The position numbers were made by a program, and so were the translations under genes. Of a stretch of DNA of 64,000 nt, positions 18,372 through 26,446 are shown piece by piece. Under the pieces are notes generated by a model. The model saw only the letters and a list, made by a program, of their open reading frames with translations, had not been told where the DNA came from and did not search any database. The stretch is from Streptomyces nojiriensis (lineage in GTDB: Bacteria; Actinomycetota; Actinomycetes; Streptomycetales; Streptomycetaceae): NCBI RefSeq assembly GCF_017639205.1, contig NZ_CP071139.1:3850001-3914000 (forward strand). Direction: 5' to 3'. Position 1 is the stretch's first letter. Each line of letters opens with the position of its first letter.

Positions 18372-18911
18372 ATGAACAGCACGAACAGCGCCACCCCCAC
18401 CTCCCCCGTCGCCTCCGCCACGGTCGAGAGCGACCTCCAGATCGCCGGCGACATCCTCGCCGTCCAGCACCTCCTCCAGCCCGCCCGTGAACACCCGGCC
18501 ACCGTCGCCGAGTTCGCCGGGCTCGCCCGCTCCATCGCCGAGGACCGCGCCTCCTGGGAGCACCTCGTCGAGTACGACGCCACCACCCGCTGGTACCACC
18601 GGCTGCGCACCGGCCCCGGCTACGAGGTCTGGCTGCTCAGCTGGGTCCCCGGCCAGGGCAGCGGCCTCCACGACCACGGCGCCTCCTCCGGCGTCATGAC
18701 CGTCCTGGAGGGCGAGCTCACCGAGCACACCCCCCGCGGCCGCAGCACCCACCGCCCGGGCACCCAGCGCGTCCTCGCCCCCGGCTACGCCCACGAGGTC
18801 GTCAACGACACCCTCGACGGCGCGGTCAGCCTGCACGTCTACTTCCCCGGCCTGACCGAGATGCCGATGCACAGCTGCACCCCGGCCGAATCCGCGTCCG
18901 TACCGGCCTGA
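18372..18911 (+). CDS. Cysteine dioxygenase-family cupin
   Basis: 179 residues. Cysteine dioxygenases oxidise L-cysteine to cysteine sulfinate using a non-haem iron held by three histidines. Here GLHDHGASSGVMTVLEGELTEH supplies His-x-His and the cupin motif, and YAHEVVND gives the third His. TTRWYHRLRTGPGYEVWLLSWVPGQGS is typical of bacterial CDO. The ATG at 18372 has GTCGAGG 12 bases upstream. It stands alone upstream of the F420 genes with a 41-base gap. Related thiol dioxygenases (mercaptopropionate type) cannot be excluded. Confidence 0.9.
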   Translation: MNSTNSATPTSPVASATVESDLQIAGDILAVQHLLQPAREHPATVAEFAGLARSIAEDRASWEHLVEYDATTRWYHRLRTGPGYEVWLLSWVPGQGSGLHDHGASSGVMTVLEGELTEHTPRGRSTHRPGTQRVLAPGYAHEVVNDTLDGAVSLHVYFPGLTEMPMHSCTPAESASVPA

Positions 18912-18952
18912 CCTCCACCCCCCGACGGCAGTGCGGCTGACAGACTGTCTGC

Positions 18953-19912
18953 ATGCGCATTGTTGTTCTGGCCGGCGGTATAGGCGGCGCCCGGTTCCTG
19001 TCCGGACTCAAGTCGGCGGTGCCCGACGCGGACATCACGGTCATCGGCAACACCGGTGACGACATTCACCTCTTCGGCCTCAAGGTCTGCCCCGACCTGG
19101 ACACGGTGATGTACACCCTCGGCGGTGGCATCAACGAGGACCAGGGCTGGGGCCGCACCGACGAGTCCTTCACCGTCAAGGAGGAACTCGCGGCGTACGG
19201 GGTCGGCCCCACCTGGTTCGGCCTCGGCGACCGCGACTTCGCCACCCACATCGTGCGTACGCAGATGCTCGGCGCGGGCTACCCGCTGAGCGCCGTCACC
19301 GAGGCCCTCTGCGACCGCTGGCAGCCCGGCGTACGGCTGCTGCCCATGTCCGACGACCGGGTCGAGACCCACGTCGCGATCACCGAGGCCGGCACCGGGG
19401 AACGCCGCGTCATCCACTTCCAGGAGTACTGGGTCCGGCTGCGCGCCTCGGTGGCCGCGGAGGCCGTCGTACCCGTGGGGGCCGAACAGGCCAAGCCCGC
19501 GCCCGGTGTGCTGGAGGCCATCGCCGCCGCCGACGTGATCATCTTCCCGCCGTCGAACCCCGTGGTCTCGGTCGGCACGATCCTCGCCGTCCCCGGCATC
19601 CGGGAGGCCGTGGCCTCCGCCGCGGCGCCCGTCGTGGGCCTCTCCCCCATCGTCGGCGGCGCGCCCGTGCGCGGGATGGCCGACAAGGTGCTCGCCGCGG
19701 TGGGCGTCGAGTCCACCGCCGCCGCGGTCGCCCTGCACTACGGGACCGGGCTGCTGGACGGCTGGCTCGTGGACACCTCGGACGCGGACGCCGTCGCCGA
19801 GGTCGAAGCCGCCGGGATCACCTGCCGCGCGGTGCCGCTGATGATGACCGACGTGGAGGCCACCGCGGAGATGGCCCGCGCCGCGCTGGAGCTGGCGGAG
19901 GCCTCCCGGTGA
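18953..19912 (+). CDS. fbiA: 2-phospho-L-lactate transferase (F420 biosynthesis)
   Basis: 319 residues, CofD/FbiA family. It joins the activated phospho-lactyl or phosphoenolpyruvyl guanosine diphosphate to the deazaflavin FO, making (dehydro-)F420-0. Motifs visible are VVLAGGIGGARFLSGL at the N-terminus, VIGNTGDDIHLFGLKVCPDLDTVMYTL, and FPPSNPVVSVGTILAVPGIREA near residue 200. There is no ribosome binding site before ATG 18953; the bases CAGAC-T-GTCTG form a small palindrome just upstream, so translation may be leaderless or coupled. Its stop overlaps the fbiB GTG start. Confidence 0.95.
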   Translation: MRIVVLAGGIGGARFLSGLKSAVPDADITVIGNTGDDIHLFGLKVCPDLDTVMYTLGGGINEDQGWGRTDESFTVKEELAAYGVGPTWFGLGDRDFATHIVRTQMLGAGYPLSAVTEALCDRWQPGVRLLPMSDDRVETHVAITEAGTGERRVIHFQEYWVRLRASVAAEAVVPVGAEQAKPAPGVLEAIAAADVIIFPPSNPVVSVGTILAVPGIREAVASAAAPVVGLSPIVGGAPVRGMADKVLAAVGVESTAAAVALHYGTGLLDGWLVDTSDADAVAEVEAAGITCRAVPLMMTDVEATAEMARAALELAEASR

Positions 19913-21207
19913 CGCCGGCGCCCGCGTACGAGGTGCGGGCCGTCGACGGGATCCCGGAGGTCAGGCCGGGCGACGACCTGGCGAAACTGATCACGACGGC
20001 CGCCCCCGACCTGCGGGACGGGGACGTCCTGCTGGTCACCTCGAAGATCGTCTCCAAGGCCGAGGGCCGGATCGTGGAGGCCGACTCGCGCGAGGCGGCG
20101 ATCGACGCCGAGACCGTACGGGTGGTCGCGCGCCGGGGTCCGCTGCGGATCGTCGAGAACCGGCAGGGCCTGGTGATGGCCGCGGCGGGTGTGGACGCCT
20201 CCAACACCGCCCCCGGCACGGTGCTGCTGCTGCCCGAGGACCCGGACGGCTCGGCCGCCGCGATCCGCGCCGGCGTGCGCGACGTCCTGTCCGTGGACGT
20301 GGGCGTGGTCGTGACGGACACCTTCGGGCGGCCGTGGCGCACCGGACTGACGGACGTGGCGATCGGCTCGGCCGGTGTGCGGGTCCTGGACGACCTGCGC
20401 GGCGGCACGGACGCGCACGGCAATCCGCTGAGCTCGACGGTGGTGGCGACCGCGGACGAGCTGGCCGCCGCCGGTGACCTGGTGAAGGGCAAGGCGGCCG
20501 GGCTGCCGGTGGCCGTCGTACGCGGGCTGGGCCACGTACTGGGCGAGGGTTCCTCGGCCCGGGACCTGGTGCGCTCGCCGGCCGACGACATGTTCCGGTT
20601 GGGGACGTCGGAAGCGGTACGGGAAGCCGTGACGCAGCGCCGCACCGTACGGGCCTTCACGGCGGAGCCGGTGGACCCGGGCGCGGTGCGGCGGGCGGTG
20701 GCGGCGGCCGTGACGGCCCCGGCCCCGCACCACACGACGCCGTGGCGGTTCGTGCTGCTGGAGTCCGAGGCCTCCCGGGTGCGGCTGCTGGACGCGATGC
20801 GGGACGCGTGGATCGCGGACCTGCGGGCGGACGGCAAGTCCGAGGAGTCCGTGGCGAAGCGGGTGCGGCGCGGGGACGTGCTGCGGGCCGCCCCGTACCT
20901 CGTGGTGCCGTGTCTGGTGACGGACGGCGCGCACCACTACGGGCACGCCCGGCGGGACACGGCGGAGCGGGAGATGTTCGTGGTCGCCATGGGCGCGGGC
21001 GTGCAGAACCTGCTGGTCGCGCTGGCCGGGGAGCGGCTGGGGTCGGCGTGGGTTTCCTCGACGATGTTCTGCCGGGACGTGGTGCGGGAGGTGCTGGAGC
21101 TGCCGCAGGACTGGGATCCGATGGGAACGGTGGCGGTGGGGCACCCGGCGGCGGTCCCGGCGGAGCGGCCGGGGCGGTCCGCGGCGGACTTCATCCAGGT
21201 GCGGTGA
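19909..21207 (+). CDS. fbiB: F420-0:gamma-glutamyl ligase fused to a nitroreductase-type domain
   Basis: 432 residues from GTG 19909, overlapping fbiA by GTGA. Residues 1-245 are the CofE ligase (VRAVDGIPEVRPGDDLA, LVTSKIVSKAEGR, VDVGVVVTDTFGRPWRTGLTDVAIGSAG). Residues 250-432 are the FMN-binding nitroreductase domain (TQRRTVRAFTAEPVDPGAVR, TPWRFVLLES, MGAGVQNLLVALAGERLGSAWVSS). In mycobacteria this FbiB fusion both adds glutamates and reduces dehydro-F420-0. The presence of both domains implies the same two activities here. Confidence 0.95.
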   Translation: MTPAPAYEVRAVDGIPEVRPGDDLAKLITTAAPDLRDGDVLLVTSKIVSKAEGRIVEADSREAAIDAETVRVVARRGPLRIVENRQGLVMAAAGVDASNTAPGTVLLLPEDPDGSAAAIRAGVRDVLSVDVGVVVTDTFGRPWRTGLTDVAIGSAGVRVLDDLRGGTDAHGNPLSSTVVATADELAAAGDLVKGKAAGLPVAVVRGLGHVLGEGSSARDLVRSPADDMFRLGTSEAVREAVTQRRTVRAFTAEPVDPGAVRRAVAAAVTAPAPHHTTPWRFVLLESEASRVRLLDAMRDAWIADLRADGKSEESVAKRVRRGDVLRAAPYLVVPCLVTDGAHHYGHARRDTAEREMFVVAMGAGVQNLLVALAGERLGSAWVSSTMFCRDVVREVLELPQDWDPMGTVAVGHPAAVPAERPGRSAADFIQVR

Positions 21208-21231
21208 CGCCTGCGGCGTGCCCGGCGGATC

Positions 21232-21411
21232 GGCGGGCCGCCCGCGCCCTGCCGGGCGCCCGGGTCCGGCGGGGCGGGGGCGCCTGACGGCAGGGCCGAG
21301 GGGAAGCGTCGCAAGGCGGACGGGGGAGTCCGTGCGGAGCATCGACGACCGAGGACGACGCGGCGAAGCGCGGTGCCAGGGCCCGCGGGCCCTGGTGACC
21401 GGCGGGCCGCC
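21232..21411. repeat. Long-hairpin dispersed element, copy A
   Basis: Shares 29 of 30 bases (21291-21320) with copy B at 32801-32830 (AGGGCCGAGGGGAAGC then TCGCAAGGCGGA), and a later block of the form ACGCGGCGA-GCGGTGCC. It is flanked by an 11-base direct repeat GGCGGGCCGCC (21232-21242, 21401-21411). It includes the perfect 20-base palindrome CCAGGGCCCGCGGGCCCTGG near 21376-21395. It fills the gap between convergent fbiB and the DNA glycosylase gene. Its terminal arms are less clear than in the other copies. Confidence 0.65.
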
Positions 21412-22409
21412 TAGAAGCGGCCGATGTCGCCGCGCGGCATGCGGGGCGTGCGGCGGGGCGGCGTGTGGCCCGCGAGGAGGACGAGGCGGGCCGCGCGGTG
21501 GCGCTGGCCCGCGTACGGGGCGAGGAGCTCCAGCATGGCGGCGTCGTCGGTGTCGCGGTCGCCCGCGAGGGCGTATCCGATGATGCCGGGCAGGTGGAGG
21601 TCGCCGGTGGTGATCGCGTCGGGGTGGCCGTTGCTGCGCTGGAGGGTCTCGGCGGAGGTCCACGGGCCGATGCCGGGAACGGCCTCCAGCCTTCGCACGG
21701 CCTCGGGCAGGTCCATCGCGGCCGCCTCCTCCAGGCGGTTCGCCAAGCGGGCCGCCCGCACGATCGTGGCGGAGCGCTTGGCGTCGACCCCGGCCTTGTG
21801 CCAGTCCCAGGACGGGATCATGGCCCAGGTGCGCGGCGCGGGCACGACGTACAGGTCCGGGCCGGCCGGGCCCGGGGCGGGCTCGCCGTACTGCCGGACC
21901 AGGCGGCGCCAGGCGCGGTAGGCCTCGTCGGCGGTGACCTTCTGCTCCAGGACCGTCGGGATCAGGGATTCGAGGACCAGGCCGGTACGGGTGAGGCGCA
22001 GGCCGGGACGGCGGCGGTGGCTGGCGTGCACGAGGCGGTGGCGGGGCACGAAGGCGGCGGGGTCGTCGGCCGCGCCGAGGAGCGCGGGCAGCTGTTCGAG
22101 GAACCAGTCGGCGCCGGGGCCCCAGGCCTCGGCGTGCACCAGCTCGCCCGCACGGGACACGCGGAGGGTGGCCGGGCCCTGCGGGGTGCGGCCGGTGCGC
22201 CAGACCGAGCCGTCGGGGGTGGTGCGGAAGGTGGGGTCGGCGGGGCCGCGTCTGAGGGGGCCGAGGGTGAGGCCGAGGTCGACGGGCCCGGCGGGGGTCC
22301 AGCTGCGCTCCCGGGCCCCCGAGCCGGCGGCGGCGCCCCGGCCGGCGGGTACGTCGGTGCGGCCGCCGCGGACCGCGGCGCGGGTGAGGGGATCGAAGCG
22401 GCCGGCCAT
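21411..22409 (-). CDS. DNA-3-methyladenine glycosylase-type (HhH-GPD) base-excision repair enzyme
   Basis: 332 residues. The helix-hairpin-helix motif LEAVPGIGPWTSAETLQRSNG is followed by DAITTGDLHLPG, whose second Asp is at the position of the catalytic aspartate in AlkA-type glycosylases. The N-terminal ~130 residues form the AlkA-like beta domain (GSVWRTGRTPQGPATLRVSRAG). SLIPTVLEQKVTADEAYRAWRRLVRQYGEPAPG is also family-like. It would excise alkylated purines. The ATG at 22409 is upstream of unrelated sequence; a weak GGTGGCATG context precedes it. It is convergent with fbiB. Confidence 0.87.
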   Translation of the reverse strand: MAGRFDPLTRAAVRGGRTDVPAGRGAAAGSGARERSWTPAGPVDLGLTLGPLRRGPADPTFRTTPDGSVWRTGRTPQGPATLRVSRAGELVHAEAWGPGADWFLEQLPALLGAADDPAAFVPRHRLVHASHRRRPGLRLTRTGLVLESLIPTVLEQKVTADEAYRAWRRLVRQYGEPAPGPAGPDLYVVPAPRTWAMIPSWDWHKAGVDAKRSATIVRAARLANRLEEAAAMDLPEAVRRLEAVPGIGPWTSAETLQRSNGHPDAITTGDLHLPGIIGYALAGDRDTDDAAMLELLAPYAGQRHRAARLVLLAGHTPPRRTPRMPRGDIGRF

Positions 22410-22443
22410 GCCACCGAGCGTAGCGCTGCCCGGCCGCGTCCCC

Positions 22444-22480
22444 CTGGGGCTCCGCCCCGGACCCCGCGCCGAGCGCCGTA
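22444..22480. repeat. Dispersed GC-rich Streptomyces intergenic repeat, copy 2
   Basis: CTGGGGCTCCGCCCCGGACC followed by CCGCGCCGAGCGCC. It is a short member of the GGGGCTCCGCCCC family, between the glycosylase start and the amidase stop. Confidence 0.7.
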
Positions 22481-22535
22481 GGGGGTGGGGGCGGGGCCCG
22501 GCGACGGCGCCGCACCCGCGAACCCGGCGGACGGC

Positions 22536-23924
22536 CTACGGCCGGCCCTGGAGTTTCGCCGAGGCCGTGCGGGTGGCGCCCAGTTTGGCGTAGAGCTTCG
22601 CGCCCGGGCACTGGGTGGCGAAGCCGTCCCGGTGGCCGGAGATGACGTTCATCTTCACGCTCTTGCCCTTGGGGTAGCGGTTGCCTCCGCCCGACGTCAG
22701 GGTGGTCTTCGCGCGCGGGTCCCGGCCGAAGAGGCCGAGCTTCCAGGCCGTGAGGCGGGCGACCGAGTCGACCACCACCGCGGGCGGGGCCGAGGAGGTG
22801 AAGGTGCCCAGCACTGCGACGCCCATGCTGTTGGTGTTGAAGCCCATGGTGTGCGCGCCGAGGACCGCCTTGGAGACGCCGCCCGCGCGGCCCTCGTAGA
22901 CCGTGCCGCACTTGTCGACGGCGAAGTTGTAGCCGAGGTCCCGCCAGCCGTTGCTGATCACGTGGTAGCGGTACAGGCTGCGCAGGACGGCGGGGGCGTC
23001 CTTGCAGGCGTAGTTGTTGCCGGAGGCGGTGTGGTGGACGAAGGCCGCCTTGACCGTGCTCGTGTAGACGAAGCCCGACTCGCGCAGGCCCTCGTCCGCG
23101 CCCCAGCCCTTGCGGGTGACGATCCGCGGGCGCGGGCCGATGTACGGGGCGGCCGCCGCGGTCAGTTCGCCGTCGCTCGCGAAGATCGCGTCGGCGGTGG
23201 AGTCGGCCTTGTCGAGTGCGGTGATCTCGTTCGCGCCGAGCGAGGCGTGCGGGACGTTCGCGGCGGAGGACTCCGCCGTCTCCATCGTCATGGCGGGCAC
23301 CGCCACCTCGCCCTTGCCGTCGCCGTCGGGGCCGGTGTTCTTGCCGTCGGAGCCCGTGGCGGGGGGTTCCGCGCCCGGGTCGACGAGCTCGATCCGCATG
23401 CCCGTGGGCAGCCGGGAGGGCGCGCGGGTGGCCGGGGCCCCGGATTCGGCCTGGACGCGGACCTCCACGGCGTCGGACTCGCCCACCCACAGCGGGGCGG
23501 TGGCGCCGCGGATCGGGCGGGAGCCGCGTTCCGCGGCGTCGGGGTCGGCGGCGTGCTCGCTGTTGTGGGTCTCGACGTCCTGCCAGTCCGACCAGGTGGC
23601 GGTCCGGGTGGAGCGGGTGCGCACCTGGACCCGGCCGTGCAGTTCGGTGGCCGCGTCGTCCCAGACCACGCCGACCAGCGAGAACGTCTTGACCTCGCGT
23701 GCGGTCAGGCCCTGCGTCTCGGGGCGGCCCGGGGAGGCGCTCATTCCGGGGACTCCGGGCGCCCGCGTCGCCGAGGGTCCCAGCGGGACGAGCGGCAGCG
23801 ATTGGGTGGACCCGGCGGGGGTTACGGGGGCGGTCTCGGCCAGGGCGGGGGTGGCGAGCGCGAGGGGCAGGGCCAGTGCGGCGGCCGTCGCGACGCCGAT
23901 CGAGGAAGCAAGGAATCCACGCAT
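22536..23924 (-). CDS. Secreted peptidoglycan-recognition protein / N-acetylmuramoyl-L-alanine amidase
   Basis: 462 residues with a signal peptide (MRGFLASSIGVATAAALALP, ALA-type cleavage). Residues ~60-250 are a beta-rich, linker-containing region of unknown role (EVKTFSLVGVVWDDAATELHGRVQVRTR). Residues ~290-455 form the PGRP/amidase-2 domain: AAFVHHTASGNNYAC carries the first zinc His, and ISGHRDGFATQCPG carries the second His and the Cys ligand. YNFAVDKCGTVYEGRAGG and GAHTMGFNTNSMGVAVLGTF are also diagnostic. It should cleave the MurNAc-L-Ala bond. The ATG was chosen for its signal peptide; a GTG six codons upstream is possible. It is divergent from the TIGR03089 gene. Confidence 0.9.
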   Translation of the reverse strand: MRGFLASSIGVATAAALALPLALATPALAETAPVTPAGSTQSLPLVPLGPSATRAPGVPGMSASPGRPETQGLTAREVKTFSLVGVVWDDAATELHGRVQVRTRSTRTATWSDWQDVETHNSEHAADPDAAERGSRPIRGATAPLWVGESDAVEVRVQAESGAPATRAPSRLPTGMRIELVDPGAEPPATGSDGKNTGPDGDGKGEVAVPAMTMETAESSAANVPHASLGANEITALDKADSTADAIFASDGELTAAAAPYIGPRPRIVTRKGWGADEGLRESGFVYTSTVKAAFVHHTASGNNYACKDAPAVLRSLYRYHVISNGWRDLGYNFAVDKCGTVYEGRAGGVSKAVLGAHTMGFNTNSMGVAVLGTFTSSAPPAVVVDSVARLTAWKLGLFGRDPRAKTTLTSGGGNRYPKGKSVKMNVISGHRDGFATQCPGAKLYAKLGATRTASAKLQGRP

Positions 23925-24063
23925 GAAAAGGATGGTGAGCACGTGGATCGCCGGGCGCCATCCGAGATCTGACGCTCCGTCCGACACGCCGCGCGTACCC
24001 CTCCCCCGTACGGAGGAGCCGACGGCCCCCGTACGGGGGACGGGCCCGCGTACGCTGTGCCGG

Positions 24064-24813
24064 GTGAACGCCACTGACCGCACCCCTGCCGACCTGCTGC
24101 GATCCGCGCTCGCCGCCGATCCGGGCCGCCCGCTCGTCACCTTCTACGACGATGCCACCGGCGAGCGCGTCGAATTGTCCGTCGCGACCTTCGCCAATTG
24201 GGTGGCCAAGACCGCCAATCTGCTCCAGGGCGACCTGGGCGCCGAGCCCGGGGACCGGCTCGCGCTGCTGCTCCCCGCCCACTGGCAGAGCGCGGTGTGG
24301 CTGCTCGCCTGTGCCTCCGTCGGGGTCGTCGCCGAGGTCGGCGGGGATCCGGCCGGTGCGGATCTCGTCGTCAGCGGGCCGGACACCCTGGAGCGGGCCC
24401 TGGCGTGCGGCGGTGAGCGGGTGGCGCTCGCGCTGCGGCCGCTGGGCGGACGGTTCCCGCAGCCGCCGGCCGGGTTCGCCGACTACGCCGTGGAGGTGCC
24501 GGGGCAGGGCGACCGCTTCGCGCCCTTCGTGCCGGTGGATCCCGAGGGCCCGGCGCTGGTCGTCGGCGGCGAGGAGCTCACGCACACGGCGCTGGTGGCC
24601 CGCGCCCGCGAGGACGCGGCGAAGCTCGGCCTCGGAGAGGGCTCGCGGGTGCTGACCGGGCTCGGCTACGACACCTGGGAGGGGCTCTCGGCCGGGCTGT
24701 ACGCCGCGCTGGCCGCGGGCGGGTCCGTGGTGCTGTGCCGGAACCTGGACCGGCTCCCGGCGGACGGGCTGGCGCAGCGCAGCGAGAGCGAGCGCGTCAC
24801 CCACACCGTCTGA
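24064..24813 (+). CDS. TIGR03089-family protein (truncated AMP-ligase-like)
   Basis: 249 residues from GTG 24064 (VNATDRTPADLLRSALAADP). It resembles only the N-terminal part of acyl-AMP ligases: PLVTFYDDATGERVELSVATFANWVAKTANLL and DRLALLLPAHWQSAVWLLACASVGVV. It lacks the P-loop-like Thr/Ser/Gly motif and the C-terminal catalytic domain, which is the normal state for TIGR03089 proteins in actinobacteria, not a local truncation. Function is unknown. It precedes the LCP genes by 185 bases. Confidence 0.85.
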   Translation: MNATDRTPADLLRSALAADPGRPLVTFYDDATGERVELSVATFANWVAKTANLLQGDLGAEPGDRLALLLPAHWQSAVWLLACASVGVVAEVGGDPAGADLVVSGPDTLERALACGGERVALALRPLGGRFPQPPAGFADYAVEVPGQGDRFAPFVPVDPEGPALVVGGEELTHTALVARAREDAAKLGLGEGSRVLTGLGYDTWEGLSAGLYAALAAGGSVVLCRNLDRLPADGLAQRSESERVTHTV

Positions 24814-24998
24814 TCGCCGCCCGGAGGCCTGTCGCTCACACTGGTGAAAGGCAGGTACGGGCGATTTGTCACCCGGACGGCCCTAGACAGGCCCCCGCCC
24901 CCGGGCCGCTCCGGCGCCCCGGGGGCAGCATCGGCAGTGGCCGTGCTCACCCGTACGGCCGACGGCCCGCAGTCGTAGCGGCGAGGGGACGGACGCCA

Positions 24999-26225
24999 GT
25001 GACGGACAGCGCAGGCATACCGGGCGGCACCGATGCGGCCGGGGGCACGGGGCGGCCCCCGCGCAGCCCCGGGCGCCGGCGCCGGCTGCTGCGCTGGATC
25101 GGCCTCGGGGCGGTCTTCCTGGTCCTGGCGGGTACGGCCACCGGCTGGTGGCTCTACAACAAGCTCGACGGGAACATCACCGAGGACACCTCGGCCGCGG
25201 CCGAGCTGCGGCGCTACGAGCGCGACCGCCCGGCGCACCGGTCCACCGGGTCCCAGAACATCCTGCTGATCGGCTCGGACTCGCGCTCCGGCAGGAACAA
25301 CGCCGGGTACGGGCGGGACAAGGGCTCCGAGCGCTCGGACACCACGATCCTGCTGCACCTGCCGCAGGACCGCAGGAGCGCGACCGCGGTGTCGATACCC
25401 CGGGACCTGATGGCGGACATCCCCTCCTGCCTGCAGGTGGACGGGAGCCGCACCGCCGCGCGGTTCGCCCAGTTCAACTGGGCGTTCCAGTGGGGCGGGG
25501 CCGCCTGCACGATCCGTACGGTGGAGAAGCTGACCGGGATCCGCGTCGACCACCACATGGTGATCGACTTCGGCGGGTTCAAGAAGATGGTCGACGCCAT
25601 CGGCGGGGTGGAGGTCTGCCTCAAGGAGCCGGTGAACGACTCCGAGGCCAAGCTGCGGCTGAAGGCCGGGCGCCAGACCCTGCGGGGCGAGCAGGCGCTG
25701 GGATACGTCCGCGCCCGCCACAGCCTGGGCAACGGCAGTGACACCGAACGGATGGACCGGCAGCAGCAGTTCCTCGGTTCGCTCGTCAAGAAGGTGCAGA
25801 GCAACGGGGTGCTGCTGAATCCGGCGCGGCTGTACCCGCTGCTGGACGCGGCGACCTCCTCGGTGACCACGGACCCGGGACTGGCCTCGCTGCGCGGCCT
25901 GTACGAACTCGTGCGGAGCATGCGGGACATACCGACCGATCAGGTCAAGTTCCTGACGGTGCCGCGCAGGCCGTACGCGCCCGACCCGAACCGGGACGAG
26001 CTGGTCGAGCCCGACGCGGCGCGGCTGTTCGAGCAGCTGCGGATGGACAAGCCGGTCACGGTGGCCCCGCCGGAGCCCACCCCGACCGCGCGTCCGACCG
26101 AGGCCGCGGGGTCGGGCACGGAGGCCGGTTCGGACACGGACTCCTCCGACGAGGGAACCGTCACACCTCAGGTACCCGTCCCTACTTTTACGGGAACCAC
26201 TGCAGGTAACGCCGACTGCCGGTAA
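24999..26225 (+). CDS. LytR-CpsA-Psr (LCP) family protein 1
   Basis: 408 residues from GTG 24999 (GAGGGG upstream). A short Pro/Arg-rich cytoplasmic tail is followed by one membrane span (about 30-52, LGAVFLVLAGTATGWWLY) and an extracellular LCP domain. The domain has NILLIGSDSRSG, SDTTILLHLPQDR, VSIPRDLMADIPSC, GIRVDHHMVIDFGGFKKMVDAIGGVEVC and YVRARHSLGNGSDTERMDRQQQFL; the Asp and Arg residues bind polyprenyl pyrophosphate. LCP proteins attach wall polymers to peptidoglycan or arabinogalactan-like acceptors. No LytR_C domain; the C-terminus is a Pro/Thr/Ser-rich tail. Confidence 0.95.
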   Translation: MTDSAGIPGGTDAAGGTGRPPRSPGRRRRLLRWIGLGAVFLVLAGTATGWWLYNKLDGNITEDTSAAAELRRYERDRPAHRSTGSQNILLIGSDSRSGRNNAGYGRDKGSERSDTTILLHLPQDRRSATAVSIPRDLMADIPSCLQVDGSRTAARFAQFNWAFQWGGAACTIRTVEKLTGIRVDHHMVIDFGGFKKMVDAIGGVEVCLKEPVNDSEAKLRLKAGRQTLRGEQALGYVRARHSLGNGSDTERMDRQQQFLGSLVKKVQSNGVLLNPARLYPLLDAATSSVTTDPGLASLRGLYELVRSMRDIPTDQVKFLTVPRRPYAPDPNRDELVEPDAARLFEQLRMDKPVTVAPPEPTPTARPTEAAGSGTEAGSDTDSSDEGTVTPQVPVPTFTGTTAGNADCR

Positions 26226-26446
26226 AGCAATCCAAAAAGCCGGTGACCGAACCGAGCAGGATGGGCGATTCACCCCGTTATAAGGGGAGTGGAATTTGTC
26301 ACCAGCATGGTTTGCCGCCGAACAGGGCGGATAGGGTGAGCGATCCGGTGCCCGGCCGGATCAGAGACGGGCACCAGCAGCCGGATCGTTGACCGTGCGC
26401 CTGGGGGAGGCGCGTCGCGAGGCACCGACGGAGGATTCGAGCAACC

